In this document: positions 22,901 through 33,886 of the stretch, in pieces
Numbering within the stretch: the stretch's first letter is position 1
How the letters are laid out: each line of letters begins with the position of its first letter
Assembly: GCA_022453515.1 (NCBI GenBank)
Contig: JAJNNY010000010.1
Location: 868,001-932,000, forward strand
DNA from: Astrocystis sublimbata
Taxonomy: Eukaryota > Ascomycota > Sordariomycetes > Xylariales > Xylariaceae
Reading direction: 5' to 3'
DNA length: 64,000 nucleotides
Program-made: the position numbers and the translations under genes
The notes under the pieces: model-generated
Seen by the model: only the letters and a program-made list of their open reading frames with translations
What the model was told of the DNA's origin: nothing
Databases searched by the model: none

Positions 22901-23527
22901 CGAATGCTAATCTGTGCTGGACTGTCAGCGCGAGTTCGTGCGTCTCCTGTGGCATGGGGGAAACTTATAGTGAAGTCGTCGGTAGGTATTATTTCGTTCT
23001 CAGGACCTTGTCTATCCAGCTTGAGTACCAGTTGGGATACCAGGTCCTGCATCTCGGGGAACATCTTCTTGATTGCCAGCGGACCGAAGACGGGCATTAA
23101 GACGCGATGAGCCTTGTGCCAGTTCTAAAGGGTGTAAGCCAAAATGCTTTTCGCCAATGCAATGGGGTTGGCAACCTACCTCCTCGTGTTTGTAAGCAGT
23201 GAACAATCCATCACCTAAAAGAGCCCTTAGCTCTCTCGTTCCTCCTGATGGTTCCTTCTCGAATCGTGACTCGTCCATGATCTCATCAGTGAGTTCATGA
23301 GATGACACTACTACATTGGTTCTCGAAACAAGGTCCAACTTGTAGATATCGCCGAATTGTCCTGAAAGGCGCCACATCGATGAGACTGGGAATGCTGGGT
23401 CTACTTCGGGTAAGTTGCGGGTGAACCAGTGAGTAGGAGGCTGTGGAATCGGTACGATGTCATCGTCTTTGACGCTGGTCACCGGCTGCTTGGCAGCAGA
23501 TTCTTCTGGTGTGTAAGGGCAGGACAT
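19995..23527 (-). CDS. Self-sufficient cytochrome P450 / NADPH reductase fusion (CYP505, P450foxy type)
   Basis: Model exons: 23527-23180, 23124-22965, 22921-22563, 22504-21988, 21936-21130 and 21073-19995, about 1089 residues, the usual size for this family. The heme half shows GDGLFTAYKHEE, the I-helix VAGHETTSGT (split by an intron), the ExxR of ETMR, and the Cys ligand in FGNGSRACIG (Cys codon 22085-22087). The reductase half has a flavodoxin domain (LLILYGSNAGTCKYLAEDLE), then FAD/NADPH domains with RQYSISSSP, GTGLAPMRGF and the C-terminal DVFD. Family members hydroxylate fatty acids near the omega end or polyketide chains, drawing electrons from NADPH within one chain. The second intron (22922-22964) would be only 43 nt, and without it the frame breaks. 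It lies tail to tail with the decarboxylase-like pseudogene, 264 bp apart. Substrate is unknown. Confidence 0.88.
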
Positions 23528-26500
23528 CCTGAGAATATGATCAAGAATGATGTGATATGGAGCGATGCTGAGGTCGCGAGATCGCGAGATCTTAAGAATG
23601 TAGTTGCGAAGCCTTAAGATGAGAGTCGATTTAAAAATTGAAAACGTAGACAGCGATAGGATAGATGAGCTCGAAGGCGTTGGTATGAATGTTGTATTGG
23701 GGAATGCAATATTTTGATGATAGCAAATGCTGACTCCTCACACCACGACGTTCTCCCCTCCGTCTTTATATCCTACCAGGGCCGTATGCTCATCATCGCC
23801 AAAGTGAGGATTCCCACTTCTCGGTACCATAATTCTGCGAAGCCTCGGAGCGGTCGTGACTAAGCACAATGCTCTCGCCATATCTACGACAGGGTCTATG
23901 ACTTCACGCGATTCGGCGGTGCAGTTGATCGAGTGGAGAGGCCGTTACCCAGTTCTCTCCCCGACGTACCAATATCCGGACTCGCGCGGCACCCTGATTT
24001 CGGCCGTGCCAATTGGAAACCCGCATTTTCGAGGCAAAATGCTACCAATTCAGGCATTGCGACGCCGCCTTTCGCATTGGACTGGGCGATCGCGAGCACG
24101 AGAGTGCCGACAACTCACTAGGTCTTATACACCAGACTGGACTGGCGCAAAGCCCGAGAGTAGACGAACTTAGTTCATCAAACTCGCACGTCGGCGCAAC
24201 GCATTGCTCGCACTAATGCAGGAAACCTGGGGACCTGGACATGACGTATTGACGTCTACCATGGTGAATCTTCTGCTGCGTTTCGTTATTCGTGAATTCG
24301 GTATGCTGATCTTCTGATCTTCTTGCCTGCAGTGGGGTTGTATGTAAGGCAATAACCGGATAGCAACGCTCGACGCTCGAAGACGCTCGACGGAAAGTGG
24401 AATCACACCGTCGTTCCTGGTCGTGCATAATCTGATATCCACACGACGTCGACGACTGCCGAAGAGGGTAGTTTTTTGATGGGACCGCGCCCCTCACTTC
24501 CGCGGATGGCCCCGTTTTGGCGTCGATAAAGCCGCTTTGGCGTCGATAAAGCCGTCCCGGCTCCGACCAGCAGGATTCACTACCATGTCCGACAGGCAGG
24601 ATGACATCTGCCGTGGACGTTTCGCGTTCTGCAATGCCGCCGTGACACGAGCGAGACGAGGTGCCTTGCATGCGATCATCAGAAGGATCAGTATAGGTAT
24701 CCCTCACGTGCGTGACAATGATGGGCGTACATATCTGCCTGTCTCGCCTGTCTAACCAATGCACACAATGCTCGGCAATATCCAGGCAGCCATTCTTGTC
24801 TAGGTATACTATGTTGCTAGGATAGCATTTACGACAACCCCGGCTTCGTTAAATCCTTCACTCTGAAGGTTACGGAAACGTATTTGGACACCGACCATTC
24901 TCACTCCAGGAGGCCTGATCGCTCTATTATACAATAGCCTCGGGTTCTCGAGTTGACCGACTCTAAAGCTTATTTATCAGTCATTAGTTTGACCCGCTCA
25001 TACGCTATGATGTCGCTTTAAGCATTATCTGCCGTCGATCAAATTAAACCCCGCTGGTATACGGACGTTCTGTTGAGACCCCTCCTTCTCCATGTCGAAA
25101 AAGTTTGGGTCAGCCAAATTCGATACCCTGCCGGGTCCATGTCGGCTTTTGCCGAACGAACAGCTTCTACATTCGGATTCCAAATTGGAATGATGACTCT
25201 TCTTGTCTGCGAATGGTGACATTCCTCGAGCATGCGTCAAAAGGTTGCTCATTAAGCATATACATCGTCGCATAAGCTGATTGGTCAAGTCTGTCTGTCC
25301 AACGGGTTCAAGAGTCGAGGTGCTGCCAAGAATAAGTACGGTGCAAGATCATGCAGACTGGATCCCAGGTCTGATTCGCATCGTACGTATCTCATCACAC
25401 TCTCTCAACACACACCAGATTGGGAACTCGATACTCACTAGGCACACATTCAGCTATGATATTCGAGCAGTTCTCAATGAAGTAGACTGCATTCCCGCCT
25501 AGGCATGTAAAGGCCGCTGGAAAGAGCAACCCTCACTCGGTCGGAACTATTAACCGCTATGTCGCGATGGACACCGGGTAACGGCTCCTCTTATCTCAAA
25601 ACGCACATACTTCCGACAATAGTTTGCGACAACAGACCATGTAACCAGAGGGTGTAGCATTTGCATTTCTGCGATACGACGCCGGGGAGTAGTCCGATGC
25701 AGAGACAACGATGCCGAATAGTCAAAGCGTGCAAATGGTCGTTTAATCTCGGGAGCAGAGACTCAATGCCGAACCACGACGCGCGTCGAAGTTGCTGTGA
25801 CTTGTGATGCCGAGAAGACGAGTTGAGGGGTTCTCTCTCTATGATTCATCATGAATGTCAAGGTTTGACGGACATGGACAGAGTACTGTTGGGCTATGAT
25901 CAAAGGGAAATGGATATGGTTGAATGCTTGGCACCGGGTCGCAGCTTTGCCATCGTGAGTGATGGCGATTATTTATAGTCGTTGACCATTAGTTATATGA
26001 ATTAGCAGCTCGTGGACAAGTGAACTTCAACAACGACAACATTCCGCAGTCTGACATATGAGTTTATAATACTAGATAAGGCGATGCGACCGAGTTCTCA
26101 AGTACAAAGAAGGTCAGACCATATTATGCGATCCAAGACACGGCAGCTATGTGTTGATATGACGGGACAGATTGAATGCGTGCAGCCAAGCTTGGAGAGT
26201 CGTAGGACTATTCAATTCTATCATTAATACACCTCGTCGCCATCTAGCTCATGCTTATATGCTTAAGTTGCAGAGGTTATGGATCTCTGTCGCAACTTTG
26301 GGAGTTTTAAGCAGGCCGAATGCTAACATCGAGGTCTCTTCAAGTTATGGACAACACGTTAGGGTCGCTGGTCTCTGCATAAAAGTATTGTGTACACATG
26401 AATAATAAGGAAGAATAGCAATTGGGGTGTTATTGATGGTTCAAACCCAAGATGCGACGAGTCGCCCCCATATCTGAGGCGCCTCCGCAATACAGATGGT

Positions 26501-28940
26501 TGTTGGGGTTACGATCTGATTGATATGTCTACCATTTCGGCCGCCGGGGAAAAGTTGGTATGTAGACCATAAGCGGCACAACAACACGCCGACGAAGGGC
26601 CCAGTCTGCAATGATTATGAACTCTGTCGCTGCGGCTGAATGGTGCAGTGCACTGCGTAGCTCGCCAATGCCACCACAGAGCAAGGGAAGCATCGCCACG
26701 CTTCGGGCCACGACAAGGTCCACGATAGGGTCGGGTTACTTCAATCAGACAGGTCCTCCGTGCTATGCACGCTATCGTTTCTGCTAGAGCAGTCTAACAA
26801 GCAAGCGTTTCAGCTGCCAAGCTCGCTAGCAATGGTTAGTAGAGTCCTGGGCGAGCTGGGCACTGCCCTGGGCAAATGCTTGTTTCATGCTGTGGACACT
26901 GGACACTGGCAGGTGATGACTGATCCTTCTACACTGCTAGGCCAAGTGCTACAGCGACTCCAGGGAAATTATCTAGATGCATTTCGCCTAGTAAGATGAA
27001 GACCTCAAAGTCCAGCCCTCTTGGCATCTGTTCTTCGACTTGAACTTACGTTTGGATTCGCTCGCCGCTGCTTGGGCTGTCGAGTCGATGATGGACTGGA
27101 CTGACTCATCTGATGAATCGTGAAAGCCGGGCCCCCATCGGTTTGTGCCGGAAGTGCCGGATGTACGGTACGAACGCCCAGGGCCAAGCCTCGGAAATCG
27201 ACAAGTGATCTCTTGGACATTGCTTGTTGGCACCGCAACTACTGTAAGCTTGTGGGGGAGAGCAGCTCGGGTGGATTTTATCCAGATTCGCAGAATGATG
27301 CTTGAATCGAATCAAGTTGTGAGGTATGAGACGCGACGAATTGAGGCTGCTTTTACGTCTACGTCTATGTACGCCGTATAATAAGTAAAGTGGACTTAGA
27401 CCATGAAGGACCGAGCGTCACTCAAACTACGAATATACTAGTAGCACCTGTACTAAAAGTTACCTAGGTATCTAGTCGAATAGGTACTAATCGTACCTAT
27501 GTACGAGTAAATACTGTTAGACACCGGCATGATCCTAGCGGATGCAGCCAGTGAGGTGCTCTACAGACGGGGTTGAATCTCGTCCAACTAGCTGTGTCTA
27601 AGACAAATGTCTTGCCGGCCTCAATGTCTATTCGAAAGCATCCATCCATCTCTGACCATCTGTTGCTGGCAAATAGCAAATGGCTGGGTATGCGCCTGTA
27701 ACACATATCGTCGTCAACGCGCTTCCCGAACCAGGTTGATGACGCAGAGTCAAAGCATCGCCAACCAATTGCAACCGAGCCGCAACCGCTTATTCCCGTA
27801 AGCGTCGTCGCCCATCCAAGCCACTGGGAACTGAGATTGACCGCCTCCAGACCAGCTACGGTGCAATTGGTTAGGTTCTTGCACGCCCAGACTTGACCAG
27901 ACAATTCGGGTTGCTGTTATTGCATGCTCGGTGAACGTGCCGAACCCAGCTCGCCCGTCCAAGCAGGACCTGGAGTGCTTGTTCGTTGGCCCAGGCCTGG
28001 CTATCTGCTGGCATCGCAATCGATGCTGACGGTAGGAAATCTATCCATCTCCAGATCTATTTATGGTGGATAGATCCACTCGATCGAGGCAACTCCACTG
28101 TTGCACATGCTGGCTGCTGTTGGGGCGGGAGCACTGCTTGGATTTTAAGATTGGCTCTAATTAGGTGCATCACTGCATGCAAATGCACCTCGGGCATCGT
28201 GGGCGACATGATGAGCTTTGGAACAGCGTAGGTGACGAGGGTGTTACGACGTCTTTTGCAGGTGGCACATCCTGATACCAGCTTTGCGACAGGACATAAT
28301 AGGACAGCTGCTTGTAAGACGGCGATCAGGTACCGTAATGGGCTGTGTAGGGCAACTGAGAGTGGTGTGCAGCGTAAGTACATGACGTTGCTCGAAGATC
28401 CGGCTCACCATCCTTGTAGCTGCTAGGTGGCTAAGCCTTCCTGTTGGTGGCCTCCACTGCCGCAGAACGTTTCATACCGTCAGGTCTTACTTACCTACCT
28501 AAGGTACTTACTTATGTGATGGCCAACTGGGGCCATTAGGTAGCCACCACCATTAGTGTTAGTCTCTTTGTCCACGCTGCACGCTGCACGCTGCAATTAC
28601 CTAACTAATTCCCTTTTTCCTTCCCTCTGTTGACATGCAAATAACCCTGGCTCCCTTGAGCTTCTGCATCTGACGCTGTTCTCGTGTTTCTTCTTCTTTG
28701 CGCTTACACATATACAATCTCATTCTTTGCTGCACTTCATCGTTGCCCACCATCGCGTTTTTGTCTCTCGCCTTGTATACAGTACTTCAGCATTGCGACG
28801 ATACCTTTTGGACATTGACGCACCACAAGCAAGACACTGGTGTTGTCACATACGACATACCGGGCATTTACTTACCCGGATTCTAAACCTCTCAACTACA
28901 TCCCAGCTCCGCTGTATCTCGACAGCATCACATCGCCAAC
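23528..28940. other. Long gene-poor interval
   Basis: About 5.4 kb with only short open frames on both strands and none with recognisable domains, composition bias or plausible splice chains. A 19-20 bp direct repeat (TTGGCGTCGATAAAGCCG) occurs twice at about 24518-24555. A tandem ACGCTGC triplet lies at about 28574-28594. TACCTA-type motifs occur near 27462 and 28490. Degenerate transposon or decayed cluster DNA is possible, but I see no terminal repeats or transposase motifs. Confidence 0.5.
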
Positions 28941-30530
28941 ATGAGGAGCGTCGCAAAGCTGGCGACGAGCGCTCTGCTCGCCTCGGGCACCACTGCCCAG
29001 GTCGTGCAATGGGACATCGAGAAGAGGGGGAACACGGCACCGAAGCTCGAGAGGCGTGCCGACAACACAGTCGAGGAGATCATCACCAACGAGAAGATGC
29101 GCGGCGGTTACTTCGCCTCCTGCGCCGTCGGAACACCCCCCCAAAAAGTAACCCTCCAGCTCGACACTGGATCGAGTGACATCTGGGTCCCCGCGAGCAC
29201 TGCGAGCATCTGCGAGACCAGTCCGTCGCAGGGAGGCGGCTGCACCTTCGGCTCTTGTGAGTGTGACGCCATGCTGGCCTAACCTTTCTACGTGTAACCG
29301 ACTAATCGCCGCCTATTACTCTTAGACGACTACCAAAAGTCGAGCTCCCTCGATGTCATCAACGAAGACTTCAAGATCGCATACGTAGATGGAAGCTCCT
29401 CGACGGGCGACTACATCTCCGAGACCTTCTCCATCGGCGACAAGGAGATCAAGAATGTCACTATGGGCTTGGGTCTGGAGACAGACATTGCCTACGGCCT
29501 CGTCGGTGTTGGTTATGCGCTCAATGAGGCATCCATAGGCCAGACCCGGGAGATCTACGACAACCTGCCCCTCGTGATGCGCAACGAAGGCCTCATCAAG
29601 ACCACCGCATACAGTCTCTGGCTGAACGACCTGGGTTCGAGCAAGGGTAGCATTCTCTTCGGTGGCATCGACACCGACAAGTACATGGGCGACCTTGTTC
29701 GCCTCGAAATCCAGAAGGACGCGCAAGGCAGCTTTACCGCCTTCACCGTGCTGTTGACCTCTTTGGAGGCCCATTCCTCGTCAGGAGAGGATCAACTTAC
29801 CTCGCAGGCCTACCCCGTCCCTGTCGTGCTCGACTCCGGTACCACCTTCAGCTACCTTCCCCAGGAACTGGTCGAGGAGGTCTGGACCGAAGTTGGCGCC
29901 GAGTACTACACTATAGGAAAGCAGGGTACCGGAGCGCCTCTTGTTCCTTGCAGCTTGGGCAACAACCAGGGCTACCTGACCTTCGGCTTCGGTGGACAAG
30001 GCGGTGCCGAGATCAAGGTCGGTATGGACGAGCTCGTTCTTCCCATCTTCGTTGGCGAGGCCCAACCGTTCCCTAGTGGTCCGTACAAGGGGCAGGATGC
30101 CTGTCAGTTCGGTATCCAGAATATCAGCGGCGACAACTTCCTCCTCGGCGACACCTTCCTGCGATCCGCTTACGTCGTGTATGACCTCGAGAACAACGAG
30201 GTCGCTCTTGCGCCTACCGACTTCAACGCCACCTCATCGAACATCATGCCCTTCCCCAGCCGGGGTGCTGAGGTCCCTTCATCGACACCGGCGCCTAACC
30301 AGAACTCGATCCCCTCGGGATCCTCGGGCAAGCCGAAGTATGATGCGCAGTCGGGCTTCACCAAGCTAGACACCAGCAGCAGCGGCAGCGGAAACGGAAA
30401 TGGAAATGGAAAGGGTGGTGATGATAACGCGGCCTCGCTTCCTCCCGCTCTCGACCTGACCAAGTTCGCCATCATGGGTGTCAGCATGGGCCTCATGATG
30501 GTTGGCGGCGGCGCTTTTCTCTTTTTCTAA
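28941..30530 (+). CDS. Yapsin-like GPI-anchored aspartic protease
   Basis: Exons 28941-29256 and 29326-30530, joined across a 69-nt GT-AG intron, give 506 residues. It is a pepsin-family endopeptidase expected at the cell surface. The N-terminus (MRSVAKLATSALLASGTTAQ) looks like a signal peptide, and a dibasic RR at about 38-39 could be the propeptide cleavage site. The two catalytic aspartates are in LQLDTGSSDIW (DTG at 75-77) and VVLDSGTTFSYLP (DSG at 275-277). Other family marks are YFASCAVGTPPQ and FLLGDTFLRSAYVVYDLENN. A Ser/Gly/Asn-rich linker precedes a hydrophobic C-terminal tail ending GGGAFLFF, a GPI-attachment signal pattern. No damage is seen. The start is the first ATG of the frame and lies about 60 bp after an upstream pyrimidine/AC-rich leader. 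Confidence 0.93.
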
Positions 30531-33077
30531 ACAGTTCGAACCACATTCACACACTATCGTGTACACATGAACGGCACAATGAAGTAGCATTATCATAGGA
30601 TACCTAGCGATGGGGCCCGTCAGGGGGCGGAGACATGGGACCGCTTCCTTGTACATTGAAGGAGAATCAGCACATGGGTATATTGAAAGGACCTTTGGGT
30701 CGAATAGATGCAGCGAGTATTCATTAACCAGCCTACTTATCGCGTTAGGTAATCAGGGTACAAAATTCAAGAAACTTGACATTTGGTAAATCATGCCTGA
30801 CTGTTGCTTGCATCTCTTCGTGGTACGCGTATGAGTCGTACTATATGATATGAAGGAATATGCGGCAAACGCACCATGCAGAACATTTGCGACGTGGAGG
30901 TTTTGGGAATCAATCCTGAGCCGACCCTGCCGTGCCGAGCCGTGCCTGATAGACCACTGCAACTGCCAACTTAGAATCCATGCATGATGCGACTAATCGG
31001 GCTTAGTGCAAATACCGCTTTTCTCGGTCCAGACGCATAATTTATGTAAAATTTATGCATATTGAAACAGTGAGCAAAACAGCAGGCTACATTTATGAGT
31101 TACGTAGAGCCAACGGAATCTTGAAGTAACCTCCGTTGGAAAGTCACTTATATTCGTATTCAGACACACGATATCGTCCCTCTATGGCGGGAGTCTTCGA
31201 AAAACACCGCTGTAAATCTTGGTTGTATGTTATAAGCATCCCTCGGCAACTACCCCCACAAGTGTCAACAGACTCAAGACATAATGGAAATCGTTGTCAG
31301 TGATGGAAAGACAATATCAGGCTTTTAGGCAATTGGGCGTAATTGGTTTGCTTCATGATTCTCAAATAATTTCACGAGTATACTACCACGAAAACTTCAT
31401 TTGAAGGCAACGAGAGAAAAAACAGCGTGATAGATTAGACTTGGGTTCATTAAAGCCTACCAGGGAGAACATCCTGCTAAGCTACCTAGTATCTAGGCGA
31501 GGTAATTAGGAGGAATGCTTCACCTATAATTAGAGATATCAAAATATCGCCTCCATGCACCGTCAACCCTCTTTTCCCATCGTGTTCGAGACAACTACCC
31601 TCCGTCCAAGCAAAAAGATACACGAGGCATTCTTCCCGCAAAACAGGTTTATCAACAAGATTCCTGATCACAGCCTCATCATAGTCTGTATAGACATGAT
31701 ACGCCCTGCCAGTTTTCACCTTAGTTCTCCAATATCTATCTAAATCCGACCTCGTCTGTTGCTGCATCGCCACTTTGCTCCAAAGCCTCGGGCTTGACTG
31801 GAGAGCCATCATAGGTTTAAAATCGGCAGTGGGCTAATTTCATAGGCGTTGGAAAATCGATATGACAGTGTTTCAATATGGGGCCACTTGAAGGTCTAGT
31901 AGAGAAAGAGGAAGAGAAGAAGCCTTGGGCAAGGAAGATCAGAGTGGTGGATCCGGCTAGGAAGAGGTGGAAACGAAGCAGAGGAAGTTCATGGGGTTTT
32001 GGAGGAAGGGGAAGAAGACGGACGAAGATAAGGCTGGGGCTTTGGATGAAAACGACGAGGCTTCGGATGATAATGATGAAGAGTTTGAGGATGCAGAGGA
32101 AGTCTTAATGACGGATCTAAACAGAAGTTACACGCAGGTATGGATGCGCGTGAGGAAATAGAGTACATTGGGAAACGGATTTTGGGTTATGTACTATACC
32201 TAGGTAGACAGAGATGTAGAATGATCTCAAGATCGAGCGCGACTTTAGAATTCACATGTTAATCACATTAACACCGAAGCAGCAATTTGTCGCTTGGGGC
32301 CGTAGCATTGTATTGTATAAGCAGCGAAGCCTTTGCTTGTGCCGGTTGGTCTCTCTACCAACTTAAAGCTAGGTATCAAGTCAGCTATCTGATGCTTCAA
32401 CTTAAAATCGGCAGCACTTACACGCCCCTCGCGATATTACTTACTACCTTTCTATGTAGTGTCAGTGCTGATGAGGTTGACTACATCAACCAGTCCAAAA
32501 GGGCCTGATATTTAATCACGGCAGCTCATAGCAAATCATCCCCATTCACCACAGTCACTCATATGCGATCTGGGTAGGTAAGTAGGTAGAGAGGACAAAC
32601 TGTTAGAAGGACATACCAATAGATGAGTAGATAGTGTATATATATATACATGGAGCGACCATCATTAGTCAGACAATGTCATCCACGTAAGAAACAACAA
32701 TACTTAGTAGGTAGTATATACGTGCAGTGCGAACGAGTACACGATTCCAGATACACGATGTCAGATACACAATGCCGAATACAGTGTCTGAGCGCATAAG
32801 TACCTAGGTAATACAATGTAACAAACACATACTGTGTATATGTGACCCATTCCTATTCTCTCATATCTGTCCTGTCCTGTTCTGGTCTGGTCTGCTCATT
32901 CCCGTTCAGTTCTGTCTGAACTAGAACTCCTGTCTAAACTAGGATTCTCATCTTGAGTTGTCAACTTAGATGCCTTCCTTCCTTCCTGTCTCAAGACTCT
33001 GGATTCTAGCCTCCGCCTTACGATCAGGATACAGAAGCATAATGCAGCGTACGTAACGCAGTACCAAAGCTGAAACC

Positions 33078-33120
33078 TCAAAGCAGCATCAAAGCAGCAT
33101 CAAAGCAGCATCAAAGCAGC
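33078..33120. repeat. 11-bp tandem repeat, about four copies
   Basis: The unit TCAAAGCAGCA is repeated in register about four times with almost no divergence, which suggests recent slippage or expansion. It lies in non-coding DNA. Confidence 0.85.
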
Positions 33121-33170
33121 CAAGTTTCAACTCAACCTCAGTTGAACTCCAGGCAAAACCAATACCCATA

Positions 33171-33224
33171 CCAACCAACCAACCAACCAACCAACCAACA
33201 CCGACCAACACCGACCAACACCAA
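33171..33224. repeat. CCAA tetranucleotide tract followed by CCGACCAACA units
   Basis: About seven CCAA units are followed by repeated ACCGACCAAC-type 10-mers. It is a simple-sequence tract in non-coding DNA, 50 bp after the 11-bp repeat. Confidence 0.85.
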
Positions 33225-33886
33225 TGTGAAAAACCAAAACCACAAAGGTAAGGCGACCGGTGAAGTAGTGGACAGCCACGTAAGATCCATCCCGTCCACC
33301 GATTTCCCATGCGATGCCATGCCCTACTATGGCATTCATTCGCTTGCCAATGACTTGCTTTCTTGGCTAATTAATTTGTTTTCTTCTTCCGCCCCTCACT
33401 CTCCCATCTCCCATCTTCATGTGTTCCTCTCCTCTCTTCCCTCCCTCTTGTTTTTCCCTCTGATTCTCCCCCCGTCGAAATTAAGGTGAATCGAGGTGAA
33501 CCGCAGAGGTGTTTGCGGAACCCTACATGTGCGGAACCCACTACGGCGCACTAAAGGACCCGAACCCTCCGTGATTCTCGCCTTGATTATTCGCGGTGAT
33601 GGTGCCGTTGAGTAAGGGGCATTTGCTGTTGGGAGGTGACCATGTTAGCAAACACACAATTTATTTCATTTGTTGAGTTGATACATGATTGAATAGATGA
33701 GATTCGACATGAGAAATGTGGTAATGAGCAATAGGCAAATGTAATGCGGAACGAGGAGGAAAATAACTTTGCGATGTCGTGGGAAAGCAGTGGTGGGTAA
33801 GAAGGCAGCAGGGTTGCAAGTGTGCTGCTATGCATTACATTCGCCAACCACCTCGCAGGAATTGATTGATTGGCGAGTCACTTCGT

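Larger units (their letters stand above)
30531..33886. other. Intergenic interval with tandem repeats
   Basis: About 3.4 kb without a confident gene. Short acidic/basic open frames at 31878-32161 overlap in different frames and have no family signature. A TA run lies at 32637-32650 and TACCTAGGTA-type motifs near 32203 and 32803. Two simple tandem repeats near 33.1 kb are listed separately. Confidence 0.45.

Noticed and set aside
24213..24764. 183-residue minus-strand frame
   Set aside because: Mixed composition with no domain. It overlaps frames of similar quality on the other strand and crosses a tandem DNA repeat, so it is probably chance.
31878..32161. Short basic and acidic frames that overlap in two phases
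   Set aside because: Neither frame has family features. An acidic stretch (DENDEASDDNDEEFEDAEE) arises in one frame from GA-rich DNA, and no splice chain joins them convincingly.
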